Made by a program: the position numbers and the translations under genes
Notes under the pieces: generated by a model
The model's input: the letters and a program-made list of their open reading frames with translations, nothing else
Told to the model about the DNA's origin: nothing
The model's database searches: none
In this document: one piece after another, positions 38,930-51,473 of the stretch
Layout: each line of letters starts with the position of its first letter
How positions within the stretch are numbered: position 1 is the stretch's first letter
Origin: Candidula unifasciata
Lineage: Eukaryota; Mollusca; Gastropoda; Stylommatophora; Geomitridae
DNA: 64,000 bases
NCBI GenBank assembly: GCA_905116865.2
Contig: CAJHNH020008455.1
Location: forward strand, 1,409,580 to 1,473,579
Reading direction: 5' to 3'

Positions 38930-40035
38930 TAGAACACAGACATCAAATGAACATCGTTTTCATAGATCAAGAAAAAGCTTTCGATAGAGTAAACAGAAAT
39001 GTATTATGGAAAGTTATTGAAAACTACGGTATAAATGGAACAATTTTAGATTGTGTTAGGGCTATTTATAGACAAAGTGAAAGCGCCATTAGAACAAGAG
39101 CTGGCATCACAGACTGGTTCCCAGTAACATCAGGAGTAAGACAAGGTTGTGTATTATCACCTTTACTTTTCATAATATTTATGGACAATATTAATAAAAT
39201 AGACATAACACCAACAGATGTCGATAAACAGGAGGACTTCAATGAGCTGCTCTTTGCCGACGATCAATGCATATTTCACAGTGATAGTAAACAGCTGCAA
39301 GACCACATAAACCTACTACTACTACACGGTAGTTGCCTCAAGCATCATATGAAGATCAATACTGAAAAGACAGAAGTCATGAGCATAAGTAGAGAGCAAC
39401 AGACCATCGACATAAAGATCACAGCCTAAAACAAGTGCAAGAATTTAAATACTTGGGAAGTATCTTTACATCCAATGGTAAAATAGACAGAGAGATCGAA
39501 GCAAGAAGCCAACAATGTCGCATACCAGCTTGCCCCAATTTTAAAACACCCTGCTGTCCCAACTGAGATAAAAAGACAAATTATAAATACAATCTTTATA
39601 CCGACATTAGGTTATCAATGTCAGACTTGGACATTAACAAAAAAACACGAGAGAAGACTAACCACCTGTGAAATGAGATGTTTGAGAATGGCTGCGAATA
39701 AAACCAGAAGAGATCGAGTGAGAAACGATGTGATTACAAGAACTATTGGAACCATACCCATCGTTAAATTTATTGAGAAGCAAAGAATGAAATGGTTTGG
39801 TCACCTAATGAGAATGGAACCAACGATGCCAGCATCAAGAGCATACAACATGAAAATCGAAACACCAAGAGGCAGGGGAAGACCAAGAAGAAGATGGATT
39901 GAAGGAGTCACGGACAACTTGAGACTTCATAACATCACGGCATATAAAGCGACTGAGCGCGCCCTGGCTCGGTTGCCGATCATCTGATAGACTGCGACGC
40001 CTAGCGGCACAAGCAGATTTTGACAAAAGAAGAAG
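38930..40035 (+). mobile_element. LINE copy A: reverse transcriptase C-half and 3' end
   Basis: 5'-truncated non-LTR retrotransposon. 38947-39429 encodes RT blocks with FIDQEKAFDRVNRN, SGVRQGCVLSPLLF and the catalytic LLFADDQ. After a frame break, 39673-39987 encodes the 3' part with RMKWFGHLMRM and GRGRPRRRWIEGV. The copy ends near gacaaaagaagaagaa at 40035. Decayed by frameshifts, but the FADD motif is intact. Confidence 0.88.
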
Positions 40036-40297
40036 AAAAATTAGGATCATGACTCTACAAAGACCACGAATGACATCAGGATGATGTTGACCATGATAGT
40101 TAGTATGGTGGTGATGATGATGTAACATTTCTTTTAGAGGAAAGTTATTTTATTAAGCACATAACAACTATCTTTTTTTTTTCGGTCACATTGTGAGACG
40201 AAATAGAAATAGTCAAAGGGGTGTTTACCAATCGGGAAAATCAAGGGTGTTGAAGACTGAAGCCGAAAAGGAAGGAGCATTTTGAATGAGAATACAA

Positions 40298-40515
40298 AAG
40301 CAGCTTAGGTGGTACAGAGGCTAGATGCTCACCTCCAGTCAAAAACGACCTTGACCCGCATGTTGACCCAGCCTAGTATAAGTACCAGGTAAAGTCATGG
40401 GAAGCAAGGCAATCAGCCTGATGTAAGCCAGATCATCCGTAGTATGCCGACTGGGTTATACTAGCATAAGTTTAGTACCATACGCCCGATGCGCCACGGG
40501 CGTAGAAAGGGCCCT
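40298..40515 (+). mobile_element. SINE family A
   Basis: tggtacagaggctagatgct head, gttgacccagcctagtataa body, and cacgggcgtagaaagggccc end. Confidence 0.7.
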
Positions 40516-41437
40516 TTCCTTTACTTTTAATACAAAGGCACGGACGACGGCCATCAGGTGAACCGAAACAGGGGCAGCAATTTGTAAAGACTTGTGATCA
40601 TCTGCGCTACTCGACATGGTACTCAGTGATGATGACACATTTGTAAATGGAGTTAACAAACTTTTCTCAGATCGAGGTCATATCATGAGCTTGACACTGT
40701 TTGGTTAAAGTCCAGTATTTAAATTGCGACTATTTGTCTTTGTTTAAATGGGCGTTTTGTGAGACAAACAGAACAATTACGCCAACAGATAAGGCTAAAA
40801 TACTGCAAACTGATGCAATTACTGTGTTTGCTTCACAGTCAGCGAATTTTCAGAAAAATTAAAATAAAACAAACATTTCAGCATTTATTTAGGGTGCCCG
40901 ACTCTAAAGTGGAGACAGGGCAAAGAAAGATAGGCTAAAGCTTATACAATTTCATCATAGAGGTCAGAGTGTGTACGCTTGTTGCTTACACACTTATTAT
41001 TGTAGACTAGACCAGGGCGCTTACACATTAGATATTCAAACAGCTCTCTGTTGTTGTCTCTAAGCTAAACAGACTCATAACGTGTCTTTCGAGACTGCCC
41101 TCTCATGGAGCTGCGAAGCTACACGTGTTGTTACCGCTCACTTGCGTGATTATTTTCACCTTGTGCTACTTGTCCGACGGTGCGGGAGTATCGAAGTTTC
41201 CATTTATTTACATTTCCACGTTCCTCGATAGCCGCTTCTTTTTCTGGGAGGAAGCCACAATAAAGGAACGTAGAAATACAAAAACATCCCAGTTTCGATT
41301 CGCACGTACAGTCGCGCCTTCGGCGCTTCCCTCTGTAGTACTTCTTACTTGTGTACAACACAACCTCCCACAAATATTATATACAGCTAGCGAACGCTGA
41401 ATGAAGCTATATGATAACACTCCCGCCCCCTCCCTAC

Positions 41438-41483
41438 ACACACACACACACACACAACAACAACAACAACAACAACAACAACA
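41438..41483. repeat. (CA)n-(CAA)n compound microsatellite
   Basis: acacacac followed directly by aacaacaac. Confidence 0.9.
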
Positions 41484-41589
41484 TAGTTCAGATAGTGCGA
41501 CCTGCCAAGGCAGGAATCGGAAGGGAAGAATTTTCGTCGTGCGGGTGAGTTCGTGATAAGTTCCGTATTTTACATGTTAGCACTCGCCT

Positions 41590-41705
41590 CGTCACCAGTC
41601 GAGTTAAGCTGAGTTAAGAATCGACATAAAAGTACTCGCAACTTTCCCACAAGCTTTTTGTCCCCATCTTCAGCAGCCAGCGCAGTTATGATTTCATGTC
41701 CTTAA
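41590..41705 (-). mobile_element. RNase H-type LINE 3' tip
   Basis: Contains tccccatcttcagcagccag and a gagttaagctgagttaagaa tail; minus orientation. Confidence 0.6.
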
Positions 41706-41876
41706 AATCAGGGATCGGGGTATTCTTGGACTGGTGACGTCTTTTACGAACTCCAGCGCGCCCTGTTTGACTTCCGCACTAAGTTGCTTCTGTTCCATTA
41801 TTAACAGCTAGAGAACCCAGGGGACTGTCGGCGGAGCTGAACAGGTAGTGCTTTGTTAGACACACTCCAGCTGCTG

Positions 41877-41879
<3 letters not shown>

Positions 41880-41931
<52 letters not shown>
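41880..41931. repeat. (GA)n microsatellite
   Basis: Uninterrupted gaga run of about 50 bp. Confidence 0.95.
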
Positions 41932-41933
<2 letters not shown>

Positions 41934-42619
41934 ATAGAGAAAGATGAGATAATTCCAGGCACCCAAAACCAAGGCTTATCAGCGTAGGGAGGAATTTCGC
42001 TGAGTGTCTGAGAACTTGTGTGTTATTGTGATTCAGATGCCAATAGCCGAGCGAATGGAACGATCTGACTGGCAGGTTACTGAAACCATTGTTTAACTGT
42101 CATCCTATCGTGAAAGTCAGTCGTGAGCACATGTCAACGACTAGAGTGAACTGTAGACATCGATGGAGTGACTTTTTGTTGTGCCACAATAAACGATATC
42201 AACGTTATCATCGTGTTTTGAATGTACGATCATGTGGCCATACTTTACAGCTTGACTGAGGCATGTGTGATGTCCAGGATGTAGAACGAGCCACACAGCA
42301 GCATTATCACACGCTGCAATTTTTGTGTGAGCAATCTCTGTTGTTAGTTACTTAGCTAATGCATTCGAAGCACACTCAATCTTTGATTTCTTTATTAGTA
42401 ATTGCAGGGTTTTTATTCCTGACACTAATGTGTCGCGACACAGTTTGGAAAGCTCTGTCTTAAAAAGGAAAGACAGAAAGAAACTCATAAAATAGCATGG
42501 AATAGCGTTAAAATAATTTTTATAACGAACACAATATACAAATAAAAGTTTCATTTTAATAATATTTATTATCGAGGTAACATCAGCAAATTATGAGCAA
42601 AAGCAATACTTGATGACAA

Positions 42620-42835
42620 ATAAGGTTAGTTGCGTATCTTTTACAGGACGTTGCAGAACCAACCCTAACAGCCCCTGGCTGTTGTGTGGTTTTTCTAGGC
42701 AAATTTACTTCCAGTTGTTTGCCATTGCCTCTGGACGGTCGGCTTTCTTGATACCACTGTCGAAACCAACGCAAGGCGCGTGGCCTGCAGCTGGGATCGA
42801 ACCCGGCATTGATGACAAATAAAGTCTTGAAAACT
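42620..42835 (-). mobile_element. tRNA-derived SINE, family E (truncated)
   Basis: Shares caggacgttgcagaacca, acggtcggctttcttgatac and cgaaaccaacgcaaggcgc with 48207-48440. Confidence 0.75.
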
Positions 42836-43054
42836 TTTTCCAAACATAATTCAAAACGGATAGCAGTTTGTGCTGTGAGCGTCGCATAGAGCTCAATTCT
42901 TGTAATCCTAGTAGCTGGTTATGGCAACTCATACTTTCCGACGCACTTTTGGTTTGTTTGATTGTTTGTTTAATTAATTAAAACATGATGGGTCTCGAAC
43001 ACTTTAAATAATAATCCAGTCGGGCAGGCGCAATTAAAAAAAAAAAAAAAAAAT

Positions 43055-43275
43055 AATAACGCTGATAGAGCGTAGTGAGTTCAGTTCCTGACAGAGACGA
43101 ACTTTGTTCACCAATTATCTTGGCTCCCAGGTTGACACAGCCTTAAATGGGTACTAGGTAAAGTCCCCAGAAGTAAAGGTGGTCGGCGCACGATGCTGAC
43201 CACACCATCCACCAAAAGCCGACTGGTCAATAAAAAAAACAGGCTACTCCTATTTGCACAAACACATGAAGGCGT
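43055..43275 (+). mobile_element. SINE family A
   Basis: ttggctcccaggttgacaca, gctgaccacaccatccacca, ending acacatgaaggcgtgtaaat; lies about 110 bp from the GPCR 3' end. Confidence 0.7.
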
Positions 43276-43387
43276 GTAAATGGGTTCTTTACTTTATTTT
43301 ACTTTACTTCGCCATAAATGTTATAAAGTTCGATATTTATCCGTGTTTTACAGCTCATCAAACTTCTTACGTCACTTCTGTGTCCGT

Positions 43388-44314
43388 TCACTTTCTGATG
43401 CATGATAAAAGGTCAGAACATGTTTTTTTCATCGCTTTGGAAAACGCAGTATTCATTCGGAAATAAATTGCAAAGCTGATGAAAGAATTTAAAAGTACTA
43501 AATATGTTGCACAAAAATAAATATACTGAGGTATTGTGTAAAATTCTGCAAGGCCAGCAATAAGGGCAGTTGGGAACGTGCATGTGATAAAAACGCCGAA
43601 CATCATGGCAAAAAACTTCACACTTCTAAAGGCTGCAGTGCGGTTGGTTTTTAAAACATCGCTTGAACAATTTCCATTTTGTAATCTTCGAGCATTGGTA
43701 GCTTTTTTGTGCGCGAAAGCCAAGATAGCAATTTTTAAATAGGAAACAAGTACAATCAGGCAAGTGGAACAATACATTGAAACACATGAATATAGTATTC
43801 TAATGGCGGCTGCAGCACAATACAATAGGGGTTGTACTGTTTGTGACTGTAGGCAGTAACTGGGATAAACAAAACGAAGAGACCCATAATCCACACACAG
43901 AGAAGTGAAATGTATGTACGTCTGGTTGTCATACGTTTTATATGGTAAAAGGGATGAGCTATCAGAACATAACGATCAATGGCTATATTTGCCATGTGTC
44001 CAAAGGAAATCAAAATGGAACTTGTCCACTGCCCGTAAACAACCGCCTTGATGACCCGCATTTTTTCAACGGATACGTAGACAATTAGGCTCTTAGAGTC
44101 TGAAATACAGAAATAGGACGTTCCCAGTAGGACGTCTGACAAGGACAGAGAGGACATGATTATGTTAGCGTTGGAGTACAAGGATGGCGTTCTGTAACAT
44201 TGTCAGAATCACCAGCGCCGTTTTGCATATTATAATCGCGTTTAATGGCACTGTAATAAATAATAAATTGAAGCCAGCATCGAATTCCCCTAAACATTCG
44301 TGTGTCTCATTCAT
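43388..44314 (-). pseudogene. Class A (rhodopsin-like) GPCR, intronless, two frameshifts
   Basis: Three reading-frame segments cover one seven-helix receptor of about 305 residues: ATG at 44314 to about 44180 (MNETHECLGEF, a possible glycosylated N-terminus, and TM1); about 44181-43780 (TM2 SLSLSDVLLG, TM3 ending AIDRYVLIAHPF, TM4); about 43790-43388 (TM5, HKKATNARRLQN in loop 3, TM6 with CTFP, TM7 NSFISFAIY, short tail). The DRY motif is intact and NPxxY is altered. The frame changes near 44183 and again near 43785. Either a recent pseudogene or assembly indels could explain this; the helices themselves are well preserved. It is a close paralogue of the receptor at 57988-58946. Ligand and subfamily cannot be assigned. 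Confidence 0.8.
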
Positions 44315-44484
44315 TGCTACTGTGCTGTTTTCCTCAGCAATGTCTGTATCTTTAGCTGCCTATTATTTCGTTGACCTGGTGGGTCAGCTTATTTATGTTT
44401 CATTTGTTATTTATTTCTTTTCGCTCTTTGTTTACAAATAAATTCGACGAGAGGGTCGACTGAAAATGTCTCTAGTTGATCTTT

Positions 44485-44672
44485 ACATCCAGCAATCTGA
44501 AGACAATAGTGCAGCTAGGAGTGACCCGGGGATCTGGCCGACACTCATTCATCAGGATTAAAAAAAAAAAACAGAAGGGACAAAGAGTCAGATTGTTATA
44601 GGAACTCTCTGTTGACTGCTTACAGTTGTCCCAAGTGCAATGGTATCGATTCTAAACTGAGCTCAACTACAT
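44485..44672 (+). mobile_element. RNase H-type LINE 3' tip
   Basis: gtgacccggggatctggccg to tatcgattctaaactgagct; decayed copy with an internal A-run, about 170 bp upstream (on the chromosome) of the GPCR at 43388-44314. Confidence 0.6.
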
Positions 44673-45345
44673 CAGTCATCAAAAAAGCAATGATCAAGTT
44701 GGGAAGCGGATGATAATGTATGAGGGCTCTTATTGTGGTAAAGTCTGCCTTCTTATGGTTCACAGTGTGGCTGCTTTTTTTACTGTTGATCTAGGTGTTC
44801 AACGTGTTATATTTCTACTCAGTTGCAAGAACTGTCCTTGGGAATCTGAAAATATATAGAGGAAATCTGAACTGACATGGAATCATCCCAGTTGTTCAAT
44901 CAACTGCCCCCTCTCTCCACATATACACATACACACACATACATAAACACACAGGATTACAACCGTCTGGTTACATTTAATGCGATCATGTGGTCGAGAG
45001 ATTAGTGAAAACTCGTTCAAAAACTTCATTATTCTCAAGTTCAAGGGTCGATTTCTGCTGAAGAAAGTATATTTTTAACAGCTCTCGTGATTTAAAGTCA
45101 GCGGCCACGGTCTCGGGGCATCTCCGTAAAAATTATACTTGTCAGCGAATGATTCAGCCAATACAACCAACCGATTTCAGAGCGCGTGTCAGATAGTTTA
45201 AATACCTAACCGTGGCGATAACCAGTATACAGAAAAGTAAAATGAATAGAAACGACACTAATACATGTAAGACCTACGTGACACTGGAGTTCATTGCATC
45301 GCATTAAACAAGTACATGAAACAATTATAATAAATCATGTCTCCA

Positions 45346-45610
45346 TGAGCCACCCTGGTGTAGGGATTATATACTCGCCTGCAGATCAGAGGGTCGTGGG
45401 TTCGGGTTCTGAGGTAACCTTTTTTTCATAAATGATTTTGGTTCCCACATCGACCCAGGCTTGAATGGGTGCTGGATATAGTCATGGAAAGTAAGGGCGA
45501 CCGGCATGCTGTTGACATCACTCACCGAGTTCTGAATGCTCTATAAAATATAGGTCCAGCTATTTATGCCCAATACCACTGCAGGCGTGGGAAAGAGACC
45601 TTTACTTGAC
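45346..45610 (+). mobile_element. SINE family A, full length
   Basis: Head gagccaccctggtgtaggga with B box gtgggttcgggttc; body cccacatcgacccaggcttg; tail ccactgcaggcgtgggaaag. Confidence 0.8.
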
Positions 45611-45845
45611 TCAGCTACATACATCTCTTGACAACACACGCATGTCTAGTTTTTGCAAGACGTAACGGAACTACGTGAGAGTGTCTTGTAAACATCTTAC
45701 AGAAAGCAAATACGACCTTGGATTTTTGGCAATAACGTATGTAGCGTCTGTGGAGGAAGTGTCATTTTACTGCAAGCCTAGACCAGACCTAATCCTAAGG
45801 TTACCCCGTATGTGGTATGATGAATAATGGTACCGGTCCGTTCTT

Positions 45846-45846
<1 letters not shown>

Positions 45847-45886
<40 letters not shown>
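45847..45886. repeat. (CA)n microsatellite
   Basis: About 20 CA units. Confidence 0.95.
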
Positions 45887-45888
<2 letters not shown>

Positions 45889-46458
45889 TATATACATATA
45901 TACATACTTTCATATCTCATATGCATTGGATTCCAATGTAATACCTCCCTTTTGCACGTGCAGGTGATAGAGACAGCCAGATTGTCTGCTCTTGCATACG
46001 GGAAATAGATACAACCATATTGTCTGCTCTTGCATACAGAAGATAGATGTGTGTGTATACAACATACCTCCCAACAATCGCACAGTTTAAAACATCAGAA
46101 TCATTATTGGTATCTCCGTTTATAAAATGACTGGCTAATTAACGGTGCATGCAAAGCCCAACATAGAAAATAAATGGGTATTGATTTTTTATTTTGTCAC
46201 TCGGTGTGCAAATGTTAGTGATAAAAGAGTCAAACGATATCTGTATCATTTGACTAATGTATTTTTTTTCTCTTTCTTCTTTCTGATAGAGGAATAAAGT
46301 ACATTCCAACGGCAATGGATGGCCGAGGGGTATGGTATTTCAAATTCTCTCGCTCCTCACATCCACACTTTTCTATACTGGCTTTGTTAAGTTTTCTCCT
46401 TCAGATTTACAACGTGCGACCCTGACGCGTAGTTTCAAAGCTGTAAACTGTTGTGGTT

Positions 46459-46474
46459 GGCCCTAAAAAGGGCC
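46459..46474 (-). promoter_or_regulatory. Histone-type 3' stem-loop 1
   Basis: Minus strand GGCCCTTTTTAGGGCC: 6-bp stem, 4-base T loop, flanks CCTAA and AACCACA, which fit the histone mRNA 3' processing hairpin bound by SLBP. No histone reading frame precedes it. Confidence 0.6.
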
Positions 46475-46507
46475 TTAGGCGGTCCTCGCCGGAGCTGCGC
46501 AGTAGCG

Positions 46508-46523
46508 GGTCCTAAAAAGGACC
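46508..46523 (-). promoter_or_regulatory. Histone-type 3' stem-loop 2
   Basis: Minus strand GGTCCTTTTTAGGACC: same stem and loop geometry, 33 bases upstream of the first hairpin; the flanks are less canonical. Confidence 0.5.
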
Positions 46524-46629
46524 GACACTCAGAAGTGATACATTTTACATTGTCTCCCGTCACAAAAGTCGACAAACCTTCACTTTCGTAGCGTTATTAT
46601 GTCTGAAGATGTCACCCTCTTCTTCTTCT

Positions 46630-47340
46630 TCTGCGTTCGACATCAGTCATGCTAAACATCAAGTCCCGTCTGGGTCACAAATAGGATTGTGTGTCTAAGG
46701 TCGCCACCGGTCCTCCATAGCTTCTCTTTCAATGTGGCTCCCTTGGGCCAGATCCACAGTCTTTGATGGGAGAGGTAAGGGCAGTACTGTAGCATGTGCC
46801 CAGAGGTCTGTCTTTCTGCTCTACAATCACAGGCAGCAGATTCTTTTATGCCTATCCTGTACAGGTGTGCTCGAAGACCACAGTGTCCAGTCTGAAAGTC
46901 TAAAAATTTTTGTTTGTTCTTTAATGTTGAGTTTGTTTATGCTGTCACTCTCTGGACTGTTATCTCCACTCTGCCTTCTCCACACCCGCTTGAAAGACTG
47001 CTTTAGCGCTGTTTTGGTTTCCTTGCAGCTGTGTGGTGGATGAGGTTGTGGAAGAATACTCCCAGCTTTTGCCAACTCATCTGCTCTCTCATTTCCTTGA
47101 AAACCAACAGTGGGCTGGTATCCACTGCAAGACCAGTTCTGCTTCCTTGGAGAGTAAGCCAATGTTGGTCCTTAGATCTGCAATTAGTTTGTCTTGTTTT
47201 TTGCTTGATAGTGTTTGGAGGACAGACAATGTTGTTTGCATGACCATATCGTTAGTGCGTAGATGTACGATTTTTAGTCCCGTGCCAAGTAGGCTGACAT
47301 CTTCTGACTTCGACGGTTGAGGTTTATTTTCAGGATTCCC
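46630..47340 (-). mobile_element. LINE 3' part: RNase H end and Cys/His tail
   Basis: Minus strand shows an RNase H remnant with GNERADELAKAGS (47162-46827 frame). In another frame it shows a tail with AACDCRAERQTSGHMLQYCP, a CxC...H...C pattern typical of the C-terminus of I/Jockey-like elements. Several frameshifts. Confidence 0.78.
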
Positions 47341-47349
47341 CCTCCCATA

Positions 47350-49920
47350 GGCTGATTGCCTTCCAGGGCTTATGAACTCTGCCTACCCACATTTTCTGTT
47401 GGGCTTTGTTGCCCTAGCCTTTGTTCTTACGGGAACTTCTCACAAGGCAGTGGTGGTTAAGATGTCACAAATCGACAGTGCTAGATAAATCCAAAGAAGC
47501 ATTTACTCTGTAGCCATCTAGACGAACAGCCAACCATTACTACGGTGGTGACGGCCAGAAGAGACCAATGTCGGCTAGAATAGCTGTGAACGTAAGAAAG
47601 CCGGCAGCTGTTTACAGAATCGCGAGTAACGGACAATGCACGTAACACGCAACGCGGAGATCTTTTCGAAAAAAGAAGAAAACAGCACAACGTGACACCC
47701 CTCTTATGTAGAAAAGTCAGAGAAAGCATCAATGAAAGGTCAGACAATGTGTAAATAGACCTGGAAACGTGAACAGGACCCTTGATACTTTTTTACCTTT
47801 ACCCAGCAAAACTGTACTTTTGGTACCGCACCTGATGTGTCGGTACTTTTTAGTCTCTGCATAACCAGGTAAAAATTCGCTCTTCTTGAAGACCTTAATG
47901 ATTAAAGCTTTGACGAAATCAAAGTGATTGCCCAGGATATTAAATGCTCGTTCACACGCGCCACATCAGCTGTGTAACAAACTGACAGTAGAAACACAGT
48001 ACAATGGTGTAATAGACAAAGCATTTAAATTACGATAATATACACACAAATGTGTGTGGGGATGTGGAGGGAGGGGGAGGGTAGGGGTACGTGGGAAAAA
48101 AAGGGGCGACGGGGTTAAAGATGTTTTAACGGCTGTGTATTTACAAATTAAAAATTTGGCACTTTTTCGTGCGTTTTAGCACCTTTTCACAAAAGGTGTT
48201 CGTTCGGTTAGTTGTGTATCCTTCACAGGACGTTGCAGAACCATCCCCAACAGTCCCTGGCTGTTGTGTGATTTTTCTAGGCAAATTTACGTCCAGTAGT
48301 TTGCCATTGCTTTCCTGACGGTCGGCTTTCTTGATAACACTGTCGAAACCAACGCAAGGCGCATGGCCGGCAGCTGGGATCGAAGCCGGCATTCCAGCAT
48401 TACGAAGCGTTCGCATCGACTTAGCCACAGAGCCGACAAATATGTTGGTACTATTCCAAAAAATATTTCGACAGCCCTGCTCACAAACAACTCCAGAAAT
48501 GGACGTACAGCTATGACCTTCCGCAGGCGTTTACAGTTTGTGAAGGCAGACAAACAAACTCAGCTGACCGCAAATAATTTAATAATCGCACGATGGCCAG
48601 ATGTAAAAATACTTAGTAAATTGAGGAGCAATGCAAAAAAGATTTTAAAATGGAAAATACAACTGCGAAAACCTAAATTTTTTTTCACAGTTTACAACAA
48701 AAATTGGTAATCTTTTCGAAATCTCATTATAATGATTTCTTGTTGCCACCAGGAAATGGAACTTTAAACAGAACACATGAATTAAACCTAGGGCATAAAT
48801 TGTGCTAATGAGGCTTGAAGCCGTTGTATTTATTCAGTACTCAAAATTTGGTAACTCACTTACATTTTAATGGAATGGAATTGAATATTGTACCACTGAA
48901 TAAGCAAGCCTTTACATAGAACAGTGATTCCAAAACTATGCGCCGCGGCACCTCGGGAAGCCGCGACCTCTTCACATAGGCGCCGCGAAATATTCGAAGA
49001 TACACGATTTTAATTTTTTTTTTACCTTTTACATACGAATAGTCATACCTTTTACTTGGGTTAGGGCGCCGTGGAAAAATTTCAATTTAAAAAAAGCGCC
49101 GCGACTAAGAAAAGTTAGAGAAATACTGACAGAGAATATATTTTCCCCCTACGCAATTTTAACCAAGCTTTGGCGGGAAAGTAGGTAGGCAGATTCCATT
49201 CATTCTCGTGATGAAGTCCCCCCCCCCCCCTCCCCCTCACCCACCCCCTTTTCTTTTTGTTTTGTTTTTATTTTGCAGAAGGTCGCTCTATCGTCATTTC
49301 TTCTGTCTTGCAATTTAGTGTGCCTTTAATGTCAAAATAAAGAGGAAATGTAACCTGAACACTTTGTGTTATGGCAGGGCAGACCAGGTCTTTAGCCTTG
49401 GCTTGCAGCTGGTCTAGGAGTGAAGCTCCGACAGGCGGACAGATAGAACACTGCTGATCCGGCAACTTCTGCAGCATGCTTTGTTCCAAACGAACTGGTG
49501 TTGCCTTTCCTTATGAGTAAACAAGGCAGGTCGAGTGAGGGATCATGATGCGTTTTCAACATATGGTCTCTATAATACTGCCTGGGTCTTGTGCTACGGA
49601 GAGGATGAAGTTCATCCTTGGCCATAACTGACACACTCGCCATTGCCAAGGGCTGTGAGTCCATGCCTTCTCCTAGCGCAATTTAACACCATCGTCTGGA
49701 AAGACGGAAAGCGCCAATCAATCATGGTCAAAAGTAAAATTCGTGCTGGTCGATCTCTGCCTCTCCTTCGTGGAAAGGAGGATCTTCTAAACTCTTGTGA
49801 GGAATTTTTCGTGTCAAGATGCAGTTTGCTTTCACGGAGGATAATCTGTAACAATTTTAGCTTCAACATTGTTGTTAGTTTCTCTGCCTTTTAGCTAAGG
49901 TTAAACACATTTTTTTAAAC
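47350..49920. other. Gene-free region
   Basis: SINE E and a diffuse repeat with gggcagaccaggtctttagc (49377) that recurs at about 27113 and in part at 58985-59060. Short open frames have no recognisable domain. Confidence 0.5.
48207..48440 (-). mobile_element. tRNA-derived SINE, family E
   Basis: Minus head GTCGGCTCTGTGGCTAAGTC (A box) and CCGGCTTCGATCCCAGCTG (B box). Confidence 0.8.
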
Positions 49921-49924
49921 AAAC

Positions 49925-50790
49925 CGGGTTAGCAAACATACAAACAAATTCATTTACAAACAAGGAGAAACCCAACCAACAAACGGGGAGAAAGCCAACC
50001 AACAAACGGGGAGAAAGCCAACCAACACACGGGGAGAAACCACACCAACAAACGGGGAGAAACCACACAAACGAACGGAGACAAACCACACCAACAAACG
50101 GGGAGAAACCACACCAACAAACGGAGAGAAACCACTAACAAACGGGGAGAAACCACGCCAACAAACAGGGAGAAACCACTAACAAACGGGGAGAAACCAT
50201 TAACAAACGGAGAGAAACCACGCCAACAAATGGGGAGAAACCACACCAACAAACGGGGAGAAACCACTAACAAACGGGAAGAAACCAAGCCAACAAACGG
50301 GGAGAAACCACTAACAAACGGAGAGAAACCACACCAACAAACTGGGAGAAACCACTAACAAACGGGGAGAAACCACACCAACAAACGGAGAGAAACGACA
50401 CAAACAAACGGAGAGAAACCACACCAACAAACGGGGAGATACCCAACCAACAAACAGGAAGAAACCACACCAACACAAACTTGGGGATACCCAACCAACA
50501 AACGGGGAGAAACAAAGCCAACAAACAGGAAGAAACCACACCAGCACAAACTGGGAGAAACCAAACAAACAGGGAGAAACCCAACCAACAGACGGGGAGA
50601 AACCCAGCCAACAAACGGGGATAAACCCAAACAACAAACAGGAAGAAATCTAACAAACTAACGGGGAGTAACCCAACCAACCAGCGGGGAGAAAAAACAA
50701 CAAATAGAGAGGAGCCCAAACAACAAACAAGGAGAAACTTAAACAACAAACAGGGAGAAACCCAAACAACAAACGGGGATAAACCCGAAC
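49925..50790. repeat. Minisatellite of mixed 21- and 23-bp units
   Basis: Core aacaaacggggagaaaccac repeated about 38 times, with 21-bp (cactaac) and 23-bp (cacaccaac) variants interleaved. Long open frames on the minus strand (Phe/Leu/Cys/Trp-rich) are by-products of the lack of stops in the repeat. Confidence 0.9.
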
Positions 50791-50796
50791 AAAATT

Positions 50797-50885
50797 TTTA
50801 TAGACCAATCGGAAAAAGTTGGGTGATGTGGTCAGCATCACGCCGGCCACCTTTACTTCCAGTACCCACTCAATGACCTTTAAGT
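50797..50885 (-). mobile_element. SINE family A fragment
   Basis: tttttatagaccaatcggaa and ggtcagcatcacgccggcca. Confidence 0.65.
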
Positions 50886-51473
50886 AGCAATGGTAAAATA
50901 CTGGACGTAAAATTTGTTTTGTAAACACACAATGAACCAGCAAATTCTTGGGTTGATTTGCAGCTTAGGATGTGCTGTTTTAATAATAATGCCGTGGAAT
51001 GTATAGCCTTGATTATACTGTGAGCAGCGGAGAGAGCCATGTGCAATGAACGAAACAGTTGCTACCAAACCCCTTGATGGCTTCCAAATTATGAACCTTG
51101 CAATAATTTTTGACTTCGTTGTGGTTAAGGCATTATAACGCATGTTTCAATGACGACGACGAGAACATTAGGGAGTCAACGGGAGTGATAACATCATTTC
51201 AGGAATACAGTCCTGTTGTAGTCTGCACATAATTAAAGTATTTTAATTTGCAAAGTTGACAGTTAGAAATGTGCTATTTGATAGTGATAACATCGCAGCC
51301 ATGGCGACCATCTTGTTTGCATGTAAACCCAGTGGTTTTATTATTGCCGCGTCAGCTATTGCAATCGGGAATTCCTCGGTGAAGGGAGGCCACATATCTA
51401 GTGGTCGTTAACTTGATATTGTGTGTTTCAACCTTATCTTTGTCATCCTTCTTGTGTGATGCAATTTTTCGTT
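50886..51473. other. No gene recognised
   Basis: Unrecognised sequence. A 36-codon frame at 51301 (MATILFACKPSGF) has no supporting similarity I can name. Confidence 0.4.

Larger units (their letters stand above)
40516..43050. other. Gene-free region
   Basis: Contains microsatellites, a LINE tip and SINE E. The stretch 41090-41830 is richer in GC and CG dinucleotides (for example tcgcgccttcggcgcttccc), which could be a promoter or 5' exon region, but no coding exon was identified. Confidence 0.45.
44673..46440. other. Gene-free region
   Basis: SINE A at 45346-45610, a CA microsatellite and unrecognised sequence; no exon seen. Confidence 0.5.

Noticed and set aside
41090..41830. CpG-rich first exon of an unknown gene
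   Set aside because: No coding similarity, splice partner or clear start; composition alone is not enough.
45346..45420. Genuine tRNA gene
   Set aside because: tRNA-like head followed by a body shared by many other copies in the window; a SINE.
49950..50749. Cys/Trp/Phe-rich minus-strand proteins
   Set aside because: Overlapping frames of a minisatellite with 21/23-bp units; no start context, domain or splice partner.
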